Origin: Paraphoma chrysanthemicola
Lineage: Eukaryota > Ascomycota > Dothideomycetes > Pleosporales > Phaeosphaeriaceae
Assembly (NCBI GenBank): GCA_020744225.1
Contig: JAGMWG010000009.1
Span: 186,001-250,000 of the forward strand
Reading direction: 5' to 3'
Length of the DNA: 64,000 nt
Part shown: positions 24,814 to 36,549 of the stretch, one piece after another
Layout: every line of letters starts with the position of its first letter
How positions within the stretch are numbered: position 1 is the stretch's first letter
Made by a program: the position numbers and the translations under genes
Notes under the pieces: generated by a model
Databases searched by the model: none
Seen by the model: only the letters and a program-made list of their open reading frames with translations
What the model was told of the DNA's origin: nothing

Positions 24814-25301
24814 TGGTCACAGAACAGCATGCGTTACTTCGCAGGACATTCAAAGGCACGCGACCAGGCCACATGGCTTGACAGATCAACACGCACATCG
24901 ACAAAGGGCACAACACGAATCAGTGGGAAAAGCGACTTAAAAGCTACCAAGATATCTTCCAAACAAGACACGCCTACTCTGTCTGGGGGAATGAACTACC
25001 GGACCGTCAAACGACAAACTTACATTTGTAACGAGCTACGAGGTTACGGCTCGTGTTGTTACCCTTCACTCCCAGTCAAGTCAAAGGAAACCCGGCTTTC
25101 AAGCACAACCATGTCATTACACAGAAAGTCCCGTTCGTCAAGTTGCACCTTCATCAAGGATGCGTCTACCTCCAAGCCCCGGATGCTATTTGTTCAAATG
25201 TGCCAAGATTAGGTTTGCACAGCATATTTTGCATCGGGGTCTAAAGGGTCAATGCTCGGGAAAGTGCCCGGTGGGGTGAGATATGGGTGGCTTGCACCGC
25301 T

Positions 25302-28026
25302 CTACGGTCCGCCATACCTGTCGTATCTGTCATGATATTAGCATTGGTCCTTGGTTCACAATGCGAATAGACTGGAAGCCGACGGGATAGCATGCGGGCC
25401 GAAAGGGCCTAAGTCGGCGCTTCGATGCATCCCACGAGCGGACGAGCGACTTGTGTTCGCGTCATCTGTTCGCTCACCGGAACGATAGTCGCGCGTGGGG
25501 GAGCCGAAGCGGGGGATCAGTAGTCCCATGTCCCCCACTGCACTTCACACCGCAACGGCCGCGAGAAGCTTGGGATGAGGTCCGCGCCGGCAACGTAACC
25601 ATGTCTCGCAATGCTTATGCCGCTTGCGATAACCATGTTGACGTGATGTGGGTGGTGTTTTGCACGTTGTGTGTAAATGCAGAAGAAAATTACTCACCTC
25701 CAGATGCGTGCACGCATGTCGCCGCTGCCCGTCGCGAAAACGCCGCCAGTTGGGCTAGGAGCCACCGAAATGACTGCGATGATTAGCATTATGTCACGCG
25801 TGACGTGCGTGGACCTTGTAGCATACCAGAGTTCTTATGACCTTGCAACATAAGTTGTGCAACACCAGTGTGTGGGTCCCAGAATTGAACACCGCGGTCC
25901 TTCGAACCACTAAGCACCCAATCGCCATGTGGGGTCAGTGCGACACTCAGCACAAAGTCCTGGATCGTTTGGTTAGTGCACGACCAGGTGTGGGTTACCA
26001 CGTAGACGTACCTTGTGGCCTTCAAAGGTGCGCACGCACTTTCCGCTGGGAGCGTGTGCAGGCATGAAGCGAGAAGAGGTAGTCAATTCCCACATCTTGA
26101 TCGTCTTGTCGAGACTGCCACTGACTAGGCGGTCACCAGAGGGCGCGAATGCCACACTGTAGACGCTGTCCTTGTGACCCTGTTCACCTTCGAGGCGCAC
26201 GACGAGCTGGCCACTCTGGATATCCCACACACGCACGCTCTTGTCGAGGGATCCGGCTGCAACAAAGCGGTTGTCCGGTGATATGGCGACAGTTGTGACG
26301 CCGTCCTCGATAGAGAAGTTGGCGACTTGCTCGTTCCTCTCGAGGTCCCACAGGCGAACGCTACGATCACCGCTACCGGAAGCAATAATCTTGCCATTCC
26401 TAGCGAAGTCGAGGGAATAGATGTCCTGCTCGTGCCCAGTGAACTGATGCTTGATCTGGCGACTAGCAATATCCCAAACCTGACCTCAAGGTTAGTTGTT
26501 ACATTGCAGTTCTGGCGTAGAAGCACACTTACTCGGATGACCTTGTCTTCAGCACCTGTGGCGAGATAAGCGCCATTGGGACTGAAACAGACGCTCCTGA
26601 TGTACAGATCACCGTCTTCGGGCAGGCTGCCATCCTGGAGATGCGCGACCGGGTTACCGGTCTCGACGTCGAAAATCTGAGCCGAGCGATTGCAACCTGT
26701 TGCCACGTAGCGTCCGTCGAGACTGAAACGCACACAGCACACAACGCTCTGATGCGGCAAGTTGTGAATGAGGTCGACGTCGAGGGTACGCCTAGTCCGC
26801 GGGTTGAACACGGCGAACCAGTCACTGCCTTCCTTCTTCAAGTTCTCTGGCAGTTGCTCGATGTCCAGGTCGGCAAGAACGTTACTCTGGGCCAACGGGA
26901 TATCGCCGTGTCGTGCCATCAGAGCATTCTGCGGATGGTGGGGAGGTGGGGTTGGACGTGGAACCTGGGGCGATCCAGGGTAAGGGGCAGGATTGTTCTG
27001 CTGGGGAGTCGCAGGGCCTCCTGGAGGACCGCGGGGCCCTGGTCGCTTTCCGCCAGGCGAAGCGGTCGGTTGCGGAGGCTGGCCATAGCCTAGAGTCAGT
27101 TAGCACGACGTCCTTTGAGCTGCTCTTCTAGCAACGAATGTGACCTCCGGCTCTCAGACGCTGGCGATCTTCAATTATAGGCATAGAAGGTGTCGTGCTT
27201 ACCATTGACAGAAGGGCCCGGCTGATATCCGCCGAAATGCTGCGGGGGTCCAGGTGCAGGATTGAGACCTGGTGGCCCCTGTGGCCCTAGGTGTGGTGGC
27301 ATGCCCTGAGGCTGCTGCGGCTCCTGAGGAGGAGGTGCCAAACCAGGGCCGCCTTGAGCTGCACTCCCAGCCATGATTCCTCCGAACAGATTGCTGGGTC
27401 CATGGCCGATGGTTGGAGGCTGGGGTTGGGACGGGCCGCCGTGGTGTTGCGAGCTCTGGCTAGGTCCACCGCGGGCTTCGACTTCGCGTTCGAGTTGTGC
27501 GATTCTGTCTTCATACCTGCAAGCTGTCAGTCACGTCCTTGAATGCACTGTCTACGGCGCATCTGTGATGAGTGGTGCTTACTTTGCTTTCATTTGGTTA
27601 TGTTGCTGCTCCAGCGAGTAGATCTTACCGCGGATGAGCTCGATGTCCTGGATATGGCGGGTGACTGTTGATACCGCTGTTAGCTAGGGGTCGCATGTAG
27701 CGCTACGTTGACATATTCAGAAGTGTCGGCCGACCGTGAGAAGGCCGTGACGCAGCGCATAGGCTCGAGCTCATAACCATGCCCGCGATGCGCAGGCAGG
27801 TGTCTCAATCATGCTACAGCTTCACATATGTGCATGTGGCGTGTTTGCTTGGGCGCAAGATGTGTAAGACGCGTCGGAGGTACTCACTCTGTCCTTCAAA
27901 GTCGACACTACGCTGGGACTCTGTCTCGAACTCGGCCCTGATGTTGTCGAGCAGCTCGTTCAGACGCTGCGTCGGGCCAACCTGAGGGCCGCCCATGACG
28001 CGGGGCGGAGGATAGCCGTGGTTCAT
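25302..28026 (-). CDS. rcoA: Tup1-type transcriptional corepressor RcoA
   Basis: Eight exons fit in frame: 27888-28026, 27583-27664, 27203-27516, 26533-27089, 26012-26479, 25827-25959, 25698-25773 and 25302-25326, giving 597 residues. The N terminus (RLNELLDNIRAEFETESQ to about residue 85) is the Tup1 helical tetramerisation region that contacts Ssn6/Cyc8. A Pro/Gly/Gln-rich linker follows (residues about 90-240), then the Tup1 bridge (ADLDIEQLPENLKKEGSDW) and a C-terminal seven-bladed WD40 propeller with repeated GSLDKSVRVWD-type blades, ending GDMRARIWRYDRYGGP. Tup1/RcoA is recruited by DNA-binding proteins to repress carbon, mating-type and developmental genes. Start context (GACC-ATG) is good. 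The last intron is 371 bp and the last exon only 25 nt; the donor itself contains an in-frame TGA, so unspliced transcripts would end after ARIWR. It is divergent from ccg-9. Confidence 0.95.
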
Positions 28027-30064
28027 GGTCGCGACGTGCACGCGCGCTTTGCGGGAAGGCCGGTGGTAGGTTCACGAGCAGTCCACAGGTATGCGCGACC
28101 AGAGGGCGACGGTCTGATGGGGGTTGCGACGGAGGTGTTGACGCCTGAGCGCAAGGCTGACAAGGCTGGACAAGGCAAGGCAGGCGGAGGCAGCAGGCGC
28201 GGAAGACGCAGTCAGGGCCGGCCCGGAGGTGGGCGCGACAGATGCGGGATGGATTGTAGAGCTGCGGACGGGGTCGTGATGCAGGCTGGACGAGGAGGGC
28301 GATGGTGAGGTTGGAGAACGCGAAGGTTTGCGGAGCGAGATGTGGTGGGTCGCATGCGCCCGTGCCCTTAGCGTTTCGTACCTAACCCGGCAGGAGCGCC
28401 GCCGCTTGGATACAACCCAAACATACATGGATCCCAGTGCCGAACTCGTCAGTGTGCACGACCGCTTACGGCGGGGACGTGTCACGTGCCGTCTCTGCAC
28501 TGTCAGACACGTCGGCTTCGACCATGCCAGCTGACGTGCATGATTCACACTCCGGCACGTTTCCCCTCCAGAAGCTGGCGCAGTGCCTGATATGAGACCC
28601 TGGTAATGAGCTGCACCTCGCTTAGCCTACCAAAATAACCTAGCCAGCCGCAGTTCCCGTTCTACGCTAATGCGAAACCGAGCCTCGCCGACTGGCCTCG
28701 TCCGCTCGTCACCATTACTTTTCTGGACTGGACTTCTACCGGGTGTACCATTTGTTGTTGGGGACATCCAAAGATAAGCCTTGTATGCTTCCGATTATGT
28801 TGCAAGTGCAAGTCTTGGAAGGCATACTCAGAGTTCTGTGTTGATGTCATGCATATAAAGCCAGCGCGACATATAGTTCTACAATTACATATCCCAGGCA
28901 AGCAGGTTCGAATTCTCTGCTCACGATTGAAAGCTTCACTGGAATTCCACAATGCCGTGCTTCAGTCTACCTTGGTACTCACCTTATTTGCATTATCGCG
29001 TATCAAAAGCTACCGCTTGTTGCGTGAAGTCACAAACATCAACATCCCACGTCGCTGATCGCAACCACTACCTGTCTAGCATCGAGTTCGCCTCTACATG
29101 CCCTTCTGCCATCGGAGCCTCCTCAAGATATGTGTGGAGCTTCCGACGTGGCGTGGTGTAGAAGGCTCCAGGAGTGGCCTGATGTTCATACTTGCAGAAT
29201 GGAACGGCCCACTCAAAGTCTGTTCATAGCCATCGATCCATTGGCTTCGCGCTTGGGTGATCGCAAAACGACCATTCGTTGCCGAAGGGGCCCGTGTTCC
29301 ACGTCTACGACAATAGTTGTACAAATGATGCGTTCGGCGGCTGAATAGTCTCCACCAACGGCTTCTCTCGACGAGTCCCGCGAATGGGGAAGACGTGCCT
29401 ATCAACGTGAATGTGGACTAGTGGAGAAAACCCGTTCATGTCAAACGACCCTGAATCACTGCAGTAAGACGGTGGTCCGCAGTGCATCCGTTCTACTGCC
29501 TGCTCAGGCTGCGCTGGTAATAGCGTGTGATGTTAATCGGATGTTGCCAGTGGTCGCGCTTGCCCGTTGTGTGGGGACCGGCAGGCGCCTTGCGTCAGCC
29601 AGACTCGGCCTTGTCTGCGTTCCGACCATTGTCGCGTCACCCCATCGTGTTATCGTACTTGAAGAGCGACAGAGATTGTGGCCTCGGAGCCAACGCGGCG
29701 GTGAAAGCATTCCCACATTTCCGCTGTTTGAATGGAGATCTCGATGGACAAACGTATTCGATCACAACAAATCGCAGCTATGCACAAAGCATCAACAGTC
29801 GCCACTGCATTCGGCTGTGACAGCATCCCGTTGCCATCTGCAATCATGATGGGCTCACATTCGCGAGGATGCCGCGGCGGTCACGCGCCCGACCACACGT
29901 GAAGTTCAGTCCTTGGATAAAGAGGGCTGTGTCTGAGAGTTCAATCTCTCCAACACATTCCGCATCTCACAGACTCCAGCCTCAAAGCGACTCTATTCAC
30001 CTTCTGCTTCGACCCACCCACACATCATACTACCTACTTTGACACCACCAATCACCTTGCTACA
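28027..30064. promoter_or_regulatory. Shared 2-kb upstream region of rcoA and ccg-9
   Basis: No gene is supported here. Two palindromic CACGTG sites occur, at 28483-28488 and 29896-29901, the latter about 165 bp before the ccg-9 ATG. A pyrimidine-rich CA/CT tract (about 29940-30060) immediately precedes that ATG, a common fungal 5'UTR/transcription-start composition. Use of these sites is inference. Confidence 0.4.
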
Positions 30065-32528
30065 ATGACGAGTGCCTATCCCGCCCCAGTCGCAATGTCT
30101 CGTCCCGTGGAGACGATCGAGGCACCCAACGAACCTTACGTCCAGATCTCCGACGCCCCTCCCGTCCAGACCTCGGACGGCACACGTCTCAGCAGATTTG
30201 ATACTTCACATCTTAAAGCTCCGGACGAGGGTAATCCAAAGAAGGGGAACGTTCGTTTCAAGTTATCAGATGCCTTCCGGCCGCCGCCCTCGATCAGAGA
30301 AATAAAACTTCAGAAAGGTAATGGTTGGCGTCCAGAGGTAAGCAGTCCTAAACTCATTGGCATCACTTGGGTACCACGCATACTTATCATTATAGGTCGT
30401 CTTCGTCGGCATTTCGGTTGCGCCAAAACGTGATGACCCGGACGTGCTGGTGATTGGCATCACTCTTCATGACGGCACATATTCGATGGACTACTCTGTG
30501 TATTACAAGGGTATGAAGCGAGAGGATAGGTCTGGTTCGGCGACCCCCACGTACTCGACAACTACTGGAGATTTTGATTATACCGAATTCGATGATTGGG
30601 AGCTCGATGACTTCATCTGCGCACAGATCTACAGATTCAGGAAAGTTCACTACTACAAGATACTGGGTTGCGGCATGACTAAAGCCACGGAAGAGAAATG
30701 CAATGAGGGATTAGCACGGAAACTGTGGGCTACACAAGATATTGTTGCATTGACCTTTGCTCCTTTTGGCAAGGATGAACCAGAAGAGGAGGAGAGGGGA
30801 GAAGACAGCAGCAGGGCAACCATGGGCACGGAGTGGCAAGTAGATGAGGAATCTGATTCCGTGGTTCGAAAAGTTCTCGAGTAAGTTTTTGATGTAAATA
30901 GTGAAGGGGTCTGACTGACATCGTCCAGGAAATTTGGACAACACAATCAGCTTCGCCTATCTGTCCGTAAACACAACAGGGTTGGTGTCGACGCGAATTC
31001 CATGGCCAACCTCGTTGGAATGACCAACTTCCGGAACAGTGTTCATCAGAACACGTGGGAGTCGACATTGAAATACAAATCCTCTCTCCAAGGACGCAAA
31101 ACAAAGATCGCGTTCTTCAACAGCACGCCGCAAGGTGGTGGAGTTGCTTTGATGAGGCACGCTCTCATACGTTTCTGTCGAACCATGGAGGTAGACTGTA
31201 AGTGGTATGTCCCGCGACCAAAGCCAGAAGTCTTCAATATCACGAAAGCCAATCACAACATTCTTCAGGGCGTCGATCAAAGCTGGGAGAAGGAACTGAC
31301 GGAGGAATCCATCCACACACTCGACTCATGGTGCTCGGATAATGCTGAGCGCTACTGGCTGTGCAAGAATGGGCCCTTGAGGCCCCGGTCTGAGGGCGGC
31401 GCGGACGTTATCATTGTTGATGACCCTCAGATGCCGCTGCTCGTTCGGCTCGCCAAAGAACAGGATCCCGACCGGCCGGTCATATTTCGCAGTCACATAC
31501 AGGTTCGCGCCGACCTTGTGACTAACTCCGCAGAGGTCGCTTCTACAGTATGGAAGTGGATCTGGGACCGCGTTCAGAAATGCGACGTCTTCGTAAGCCA
31601 CCCGGTTCCTGACTTTGTGCCACAAAATGTGCCCTCTGAGAAGGTTGGCTATATGCCAGCCACCACTGACTGGTTGGACGGCTTGAATAAGAATATGGAA
31701 GACTGGGACGTGGAGTTCTACTTGCACGAGTTCCAGGCCGATATCCTCTCTCGTCAATTGCCATTCAATTTCGACTACGACAACCGAAAGTATATCGTAC
31801 AGATCGCGCGGTTCGACCCGGCCAAGGGTATCCTCCACGTCCTGGCAGCTTACGCTGAGGTCCGCCGCAAGTACATGGCCGACTGGAATCGTCAGGATAC
31901 GCCTCAACTTGTCGTGGCGGGTCATGGCGCCATCGATGATCCTGATGCAGTCCCCATCTACACCCAGGTTATGGACACCATCAGAACGCACTACAGCGAG
32001 CTGGAAGAGGATATCATAGTCATGCGCGTCGGCCCAGTCGACCAGACCTTGAATGCGCTCATGACCAAGGCACATGTCGCTCTGCAACTCTCGAGTCGCG
32101 AAGGCTTCGAAGTCAAGGTTAGCGAGGCTCTTTTTCACGGAAAACCCATCATTGCGACGAAACGCGGAGGCATTCCCCTCCAAGTCGAGCATGGCAAGAA
32201 CGGATTCCTCGTCGAGTCAAACGACAGTACTCCCGCCGTTGTTGGCAAGTACTTGTACGATCTGTTCTCCGACGATGCCCTTTACAAGGAAATGGCGGTA
32301 TATGCGAAGACACATGTCAGCGACGAGGTCAGTACCGTAGGCAATGCGCTTTGCTGGTTTTACCTCGCAGACATGTTGAGCCAGGGCCGCAAGGTGGAGC
32401 CGGCTCAGCGCTGGATCAACGACATGGCTCGCGAGGAGGCAGGCATACCTTATGACATGCACACGACGGCAGATCGTAAGGAGGCGAGGCTGCATAGAGA
32501 TCTGCACTTGACACACACCTACACTTAG
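30065..32528 (+). CDS. ccg-9: CCG-9-type trehalose synthase/phosphorylase, GT4 family
   Basis: Three exons, 30065-30337, 30396-30880 and 30929-32528, give 785 residues. The first ~330 residues are the fungal-specific N-terminal region (VVFVGISVAPK, then an acidic DEPEEEERGED loop). The catalytic half is a GT-B fold: the first Rossmann domain starts KIAFFNSTPQGGGVALMRHA, with the donor-side IVQIARFDPAKGILHVL and the E-x7-E motif REGFEVKVSEALFHGKP followed by GGIPLQVEHGKNGFLV. This matches Neurospora clock-controlled gene 9 and basidiomycete trehalose phosphorylases, which interconvert trehalose and glucose plus glucose-1-phosphate. In fungi it supports trehalose supply in conidiation and stress. 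The precise reaction direction cannot be told from sequence. No signal peptide is seen, so it is probably cytosolic. Confidence 0.92.
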
Positions 32529-34023
32529 GCGGCACTGGGGAGTTGGGAAGGGGGATTTCTAAACGGCGCTGCAGTGGGATGGGAAAAGCACACTTTTTGT
32601 GATTGTGGTCCTTGGTGTTCGTTCCTGGATTTTAATTTATAGGTCTTGAATCTTGTATTTGCACCGATTGGCTTGCTGGCAACCACAACACAGCATACGA
32701 GGTTAGCCAAATAAAGTGTTGGTAATGTCATCATAACGATCAGAAATGCATTACACATCGAACTCTACAATGTGTCTTCCCCCAAAACCTTGAAGTTGTG
32801 ACGAGCTAGACCATCAGTACTTCACCCACCCATTCGAGCACACCGTTACTAATACTTGTACATATCTACTTGCGAGTGCGAGCAAAAATACTGCGTTTCG
32901 TCAATGCCGCAAAATATGGAGAACGGCACGCGCTCGGCGAGCACACAATGCCGCTCTAGAGCTTCTTTGCTGAGGCATCGTGCTCCACCATGACCAACAT
33001 ACACAACCCAGTACGTCACGAAATCACCTTGACCGTCAATGCGCATCACTACCCAAATAATCCCTTCTAAGCTTACACCTCCGCCCACGACCTTAGAAAG
33101 TCGCCAGCGTACCTCGGTCCGTTTCAAGCTTCCTACTCTACCAAGAAGTAGTGCCCGTAAGAACACCAGGACCGATCATCGGACCTTTAAGCAAAGTTCG
33201 CCCCATCGTCGTTCTAGGCTGGCGCACTGTAAATTACTACACAGTATGGCCAGATCTGCAGGGCTATATCGGCCGGCTGACTTTCCGAGAGCCCGTCGTG
33301 TCGCTCGCTGATAATTCGGGCTTAGCAATTGCGGAGTGCATTAGCGTGTGAGTCGGTGTGGTGTGGGCAGATTTTGCGCTGTGGGAAGTTGGAAGAGACT
33401 GGGTGGAGTGGGGTAATGGTAAGTTAAGATAATGAGATGTGATGGGATGGGATGTGTTTAGTAAAGTAAGGGCGGGAGGGTTGGGATGTTTGGGATAATG
33501 GCTGTTGCGGGAGTGCGAGTGCGAAAGGGACATGGATGGAGGATTTTGATGAAGACTTGATTTGTCTAGATGACAAGTTGAATCCCTGGTAGAGACAGCC
33601 GATGATATCCACAGGACTACACAAGATCTACAAAATAGAAAGTAGCCGACTAAATGGCTACATTGCGCTTTCACCAGGTTGACGGGCGCAAAAGACCTCA
33701 GCCCATTCTCGCCGGACGTGGAAAGTTGCGGAACACTGAAAAAGCTCGGTACCCCACATGCGGATCAGGTCAATTAAGGATTAGAGTACTGGCGGTGCCG
33801 TCGGCATGTCATACTAAGCACGAGGGGCCAATGATGATGCGCGTATTGCAAGCCTCGGGCAAAGGCCCTGAACGTCGGTTTCGGTTTTTACTCACTTAAC
33901 CTGTCCACTTCGACACACTTCCGAACCGATCTTCCTCCCCAACGCTCTTCTCTCTTTCCGTTCTTCTCACACCATAGTCCTCGCCTACACACATCTCACG
34001 CCTCTATTGAGCAATTGACCATC
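32529..34023. promoter_or_regulatory. Intergenic between ccg-9 and hemA
   Basis: About 1.5 kb. The first part is ccg-9 3' flank (AT-rich near 32630-32760); the last ~130 bp before the hemA ATG is a TC-rich tract (CTTCTCTCTTTCCG and similar), typical of a fungal promoter/5'UTR. No coding gene is supported: small frames at 33151-33351 (+) and 33264-33674 (-) lack any domain. Confidence 0.45.
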
Positions 34024-35993
34024 ATGGAGGCTCTTTTGCGCCAGTCGAGGTCCATGTGCCCGTTCCTCTCCAAGACGTCCCCCGCCACGCTCCGGTCGCT
34101 CTCCACCACGGCCGCTGGCCACGACGTTTCCCCCGGCGCTGGCAGCATGTCGAACCTGCAGGTTCTCGGCCGCCGTTGCCCGATCATGGGCAAGGCGCTT
34201 GCTGTCCAGAGTGCTCGCAGTGGCAACAGCGCTCTTGCCGGTGCTTTTGGCGGTGTGCGTGCTTACCACTCGCGCGTCAGCCGGGCGAAGTTGCATACGA
34301 CCACTTCCAAGGAGGCTCAGGCCATTGAGATCGAGAGTCTGAGGGCCAAGCAGGGTACGACACCTTTTTCCGAGCATTTTCAGAGTGGTCGCGTCATCAG
34401 CGCATAACACTGAAACTGAAGATATTGCTAAATCGAATCGAATCGCTGCTAACACTATCCTCAGGGCCAATTCCATTCCCTCCTACCGCCCAAAAGCCAG
34501 CGGCTGCAAAGGCCGCCCCGGTAGCACACCCGCACGACCCGCAGGCGAAGAAGTTCGACTATGAGGGGTTCTACCACAATGAGCTCGACAAGAAACACAA
34601 GGACAAGTCGTACCGCTACTTCAACAACATCAACCGCATGGCCAAGGAGTTTCCCCGCGCCCATCTGGCATCCAAGGAAGAGAAGGTCACTGTGTGGTGC
34701 TCCAACGACTACCTCGGCATGGGTCGCAACCAGCACGTGCTGAAGTCTATGCATGAGGCCTTGGACAACTACGGTGCAGGCGCTGGTGGCACTAGGAATA
34801 TTTCCGGCCACAACCAGCACGCCGTAGCTTTGGAGGATACTGTCGCGAAGCTGCATGCTAAGGAGGCTGCTCTCGTTTTCTCGTCGTGCTACGTTGCCAA
34901 CGACGCCACTTTGGCCACGCTGGGAAGCAAGCTGCCCAACTGCGTTATTCTCTCGGATAGCTTGAACCATGCATCGATGATTCAGGGCATTCGCCACTCC
35001 GGTGCTAAGAAGCTGGTCTTCAAGCACAATGATCTCGCTGATCTCGAGGCCAAGCTGCAGTCCATCCCTGCAGAATACCCCAAGATCATTGCTTTTGAGA
35101 GCGTGTACAGCATGTGCGGCTCAATTGGCCCAATTGAAGGAATCTGTGACCTTGCTGAGAAGTACGGCGCGATCACCTTTTTGGATGAAGTCCATGCTGT
35201 AGGCATGTACGGACCACACGGCGCCGGCGTTGCTGAGCACCTCGACTATGAAGCACACAAGGCCGGCAAGCCTCAGGGCACCATCCAGGATCGCATCGAC
35301 ATCATCACTGGCACGCTTGGAAAGGCTTATGGCTGCGTTGGCGGCTACATCGCCGGAACTGCCAAGCTTGTTGACACGATTAGATCTCTTGCGCCTGGCT
35401 TTATTTTCACTACTTCGCTCCCGCCCGCCACCATGGCAGGCGCCAAAGCTGCCATTGAATACCAGGCCAACTACCAGGGCGACAGGCGCCTTCAGCAGCT
35501 GCACACGCGCGCGGTCAAGGACGCGTTGAGCGATAAGGACATCCCGGTCATTCCCAACCCGAGCCACATCGTTCCTGTGCTTGTTGGCAACGCAGAGGTT
35601 GCGAAGAAGGCTTCCGATCTCCTGCTCGAGGACTGGGGCATCTACGTCCAGGCCATCAACTACCCGACTGTGCCCGTTGGTCAAGAGCGCCTCCGCATTA
35701 CGCCCACCCCAGGCCACGTGCGCGAATACCGCGATCATCTGGTTGAGGCGTTCGATGCCGTCTGGAAGCAGCTCGGCATCAAGCGCACCAGCGAATGGGC
35801 TGCTGAAGGTGGCTTCATTGGCGTCGGCGTTGAAGGCAAGGAGGACGAGGCGCCACTCTGGACTGATGAGCAGCTCGAAGTTGATGTTGTCATGAAGGAG
35901 CTCAAGGCCGGCCAGGGTGCTGCAGGCGTGCTTGAAGCTGTTTTGGAGAACGAGCGCAAGGCCACTGCACAGGCTGTTGCTGCCGCCGCTTAG
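34024..35993 (+). CDS. hemA: 5-aminolevulinate synthase, mitochondrial
   Basis: Two exons, 34024-34354 and 34465-35993, give 619 residues. It condenses glycine and succinyl-CoA to 5-aminolevulinate, the first step of haem synthesis in the mitochondrial matrix. The N terminus (about 100 residues, rich in Arg/Ser/Ala) is a mitochondrial presequence and carries two Cys-Pro motifs, MCPFLSK (residues 11-17) and RCPIMGK (51-57), like the haem-regulatory motifs of animal ALAS. The fold-type I PLP domain follows: FDYEGFYHNELDKKHKDKSY, NDYLGMG, GAGAGGTRNISG, FLDEVHAVGMYG and the Schiff-base lysine in TGTLGKAYG (about residue 397). The C terminus ends in a Gly/Ala-rich tail. The start is the ATG at 34024 (ATC-ATG-GAG); an upstream in-frame TTG is not a start. 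It precedes THO2 on the same strand. Confidence 0.97.
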
Positions 35994-36549
35994 AAGTGAG
36001 GAAGCTGGGAGGAATCGCGGGGGTCTGGTCGCTCCTTTGCATTTGAGACCTACTCTAGTTTTGAACACCGCTACGCAATTGATCGATTGATCTCATGCCA
36101 ACATATTCTTCCGATGAAAGTGCATTTTGCGTGATATGTCTATACAGTAATGAAACAAGCATTTGTTGTTTGAGCCAGTTCAGTCTTATGTTTCAAGACA
36201 GACGTTGAACAATGGCAATCGTGAAGTGGTGAAAGTGAAAGCGAATCCCTGCTGCTTACCATACCTAAAGTGGGCGCGAATGCTTGGCCGACGCTAGCTA
36301 TCGCAGCTTGAGCCTCAAAGTTAAGACACGCTCATCATCTTCCGACCGCGCCCAACGCAACGCGACTTGACGCTGTTGCCGACCCCATCAGATCGCGGGC
36401 TCTTACAGTCGTTCCTTTCATTCCTAGCCCTCCCGCGATCGCCCACGACGACTTCTTAACCCGCGCTGCAACCTCGACCTTGCATGCTCCGCACCTTACA
36501 CGTCGACTCTCAACCCGCGCCGGTCTCTCAACTCTAAGAGAGTACCATC
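35994..36549. promoter_or_regulatory. Intergenic between hemA and THO2
   Basis: About 0.56 kb combining the hemA 3' flank and the THO2 promoter/5'UTR; the last 200 bp is C-rich with few A/T runs. No gene is seen. Confidence 0.4.

Larger units (their letters stand above)
16277..25301. other. Gene-poor stretch, about 9 kb
   Basis: The long upstream side of the C2H2 factor gene, extending to the 3' end of rcoA. I could not support a protein gene. The longest open frame is 20356-21243 (+, 295 codons from ATG), rich in Arg, Ser and Cys without a recognised domain and with mixed third-codon bases unlike neighbouring genes. A possible spliced or decayed frame lies at 22948-23395 (-). Minor structures: a 10-bp tandem duplication (TGAGCAACAC) at 21231-21250 and a hairpin at 24793-24813. 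A CACGTG lies at 19938-19943. No transposon protein, terminal repeat, tRNA or rRNA was recognised, and the DNA is not strikingly AT-rich. It may hold long promoter sequence or noncoding transcripts (inference). Confidence 0.5.

Noticed and set aside
28900..28925. GGTTCGAATTC resembling a tRNA B box
   Set aside because: The flanks do not form a T stem and no acceptor or anticodon stem can be built around it.
31326..32192. 288-codon minus-strand frame
   Set aside because: Antisense shadow of the ccg-9 GT4 domain.
35121..36068. 315-codon minus-strand frame
   Set aside because: Antisense shadow of the hemA catalytic domain, which has full family motifs and strong codon bias on the plus strand.
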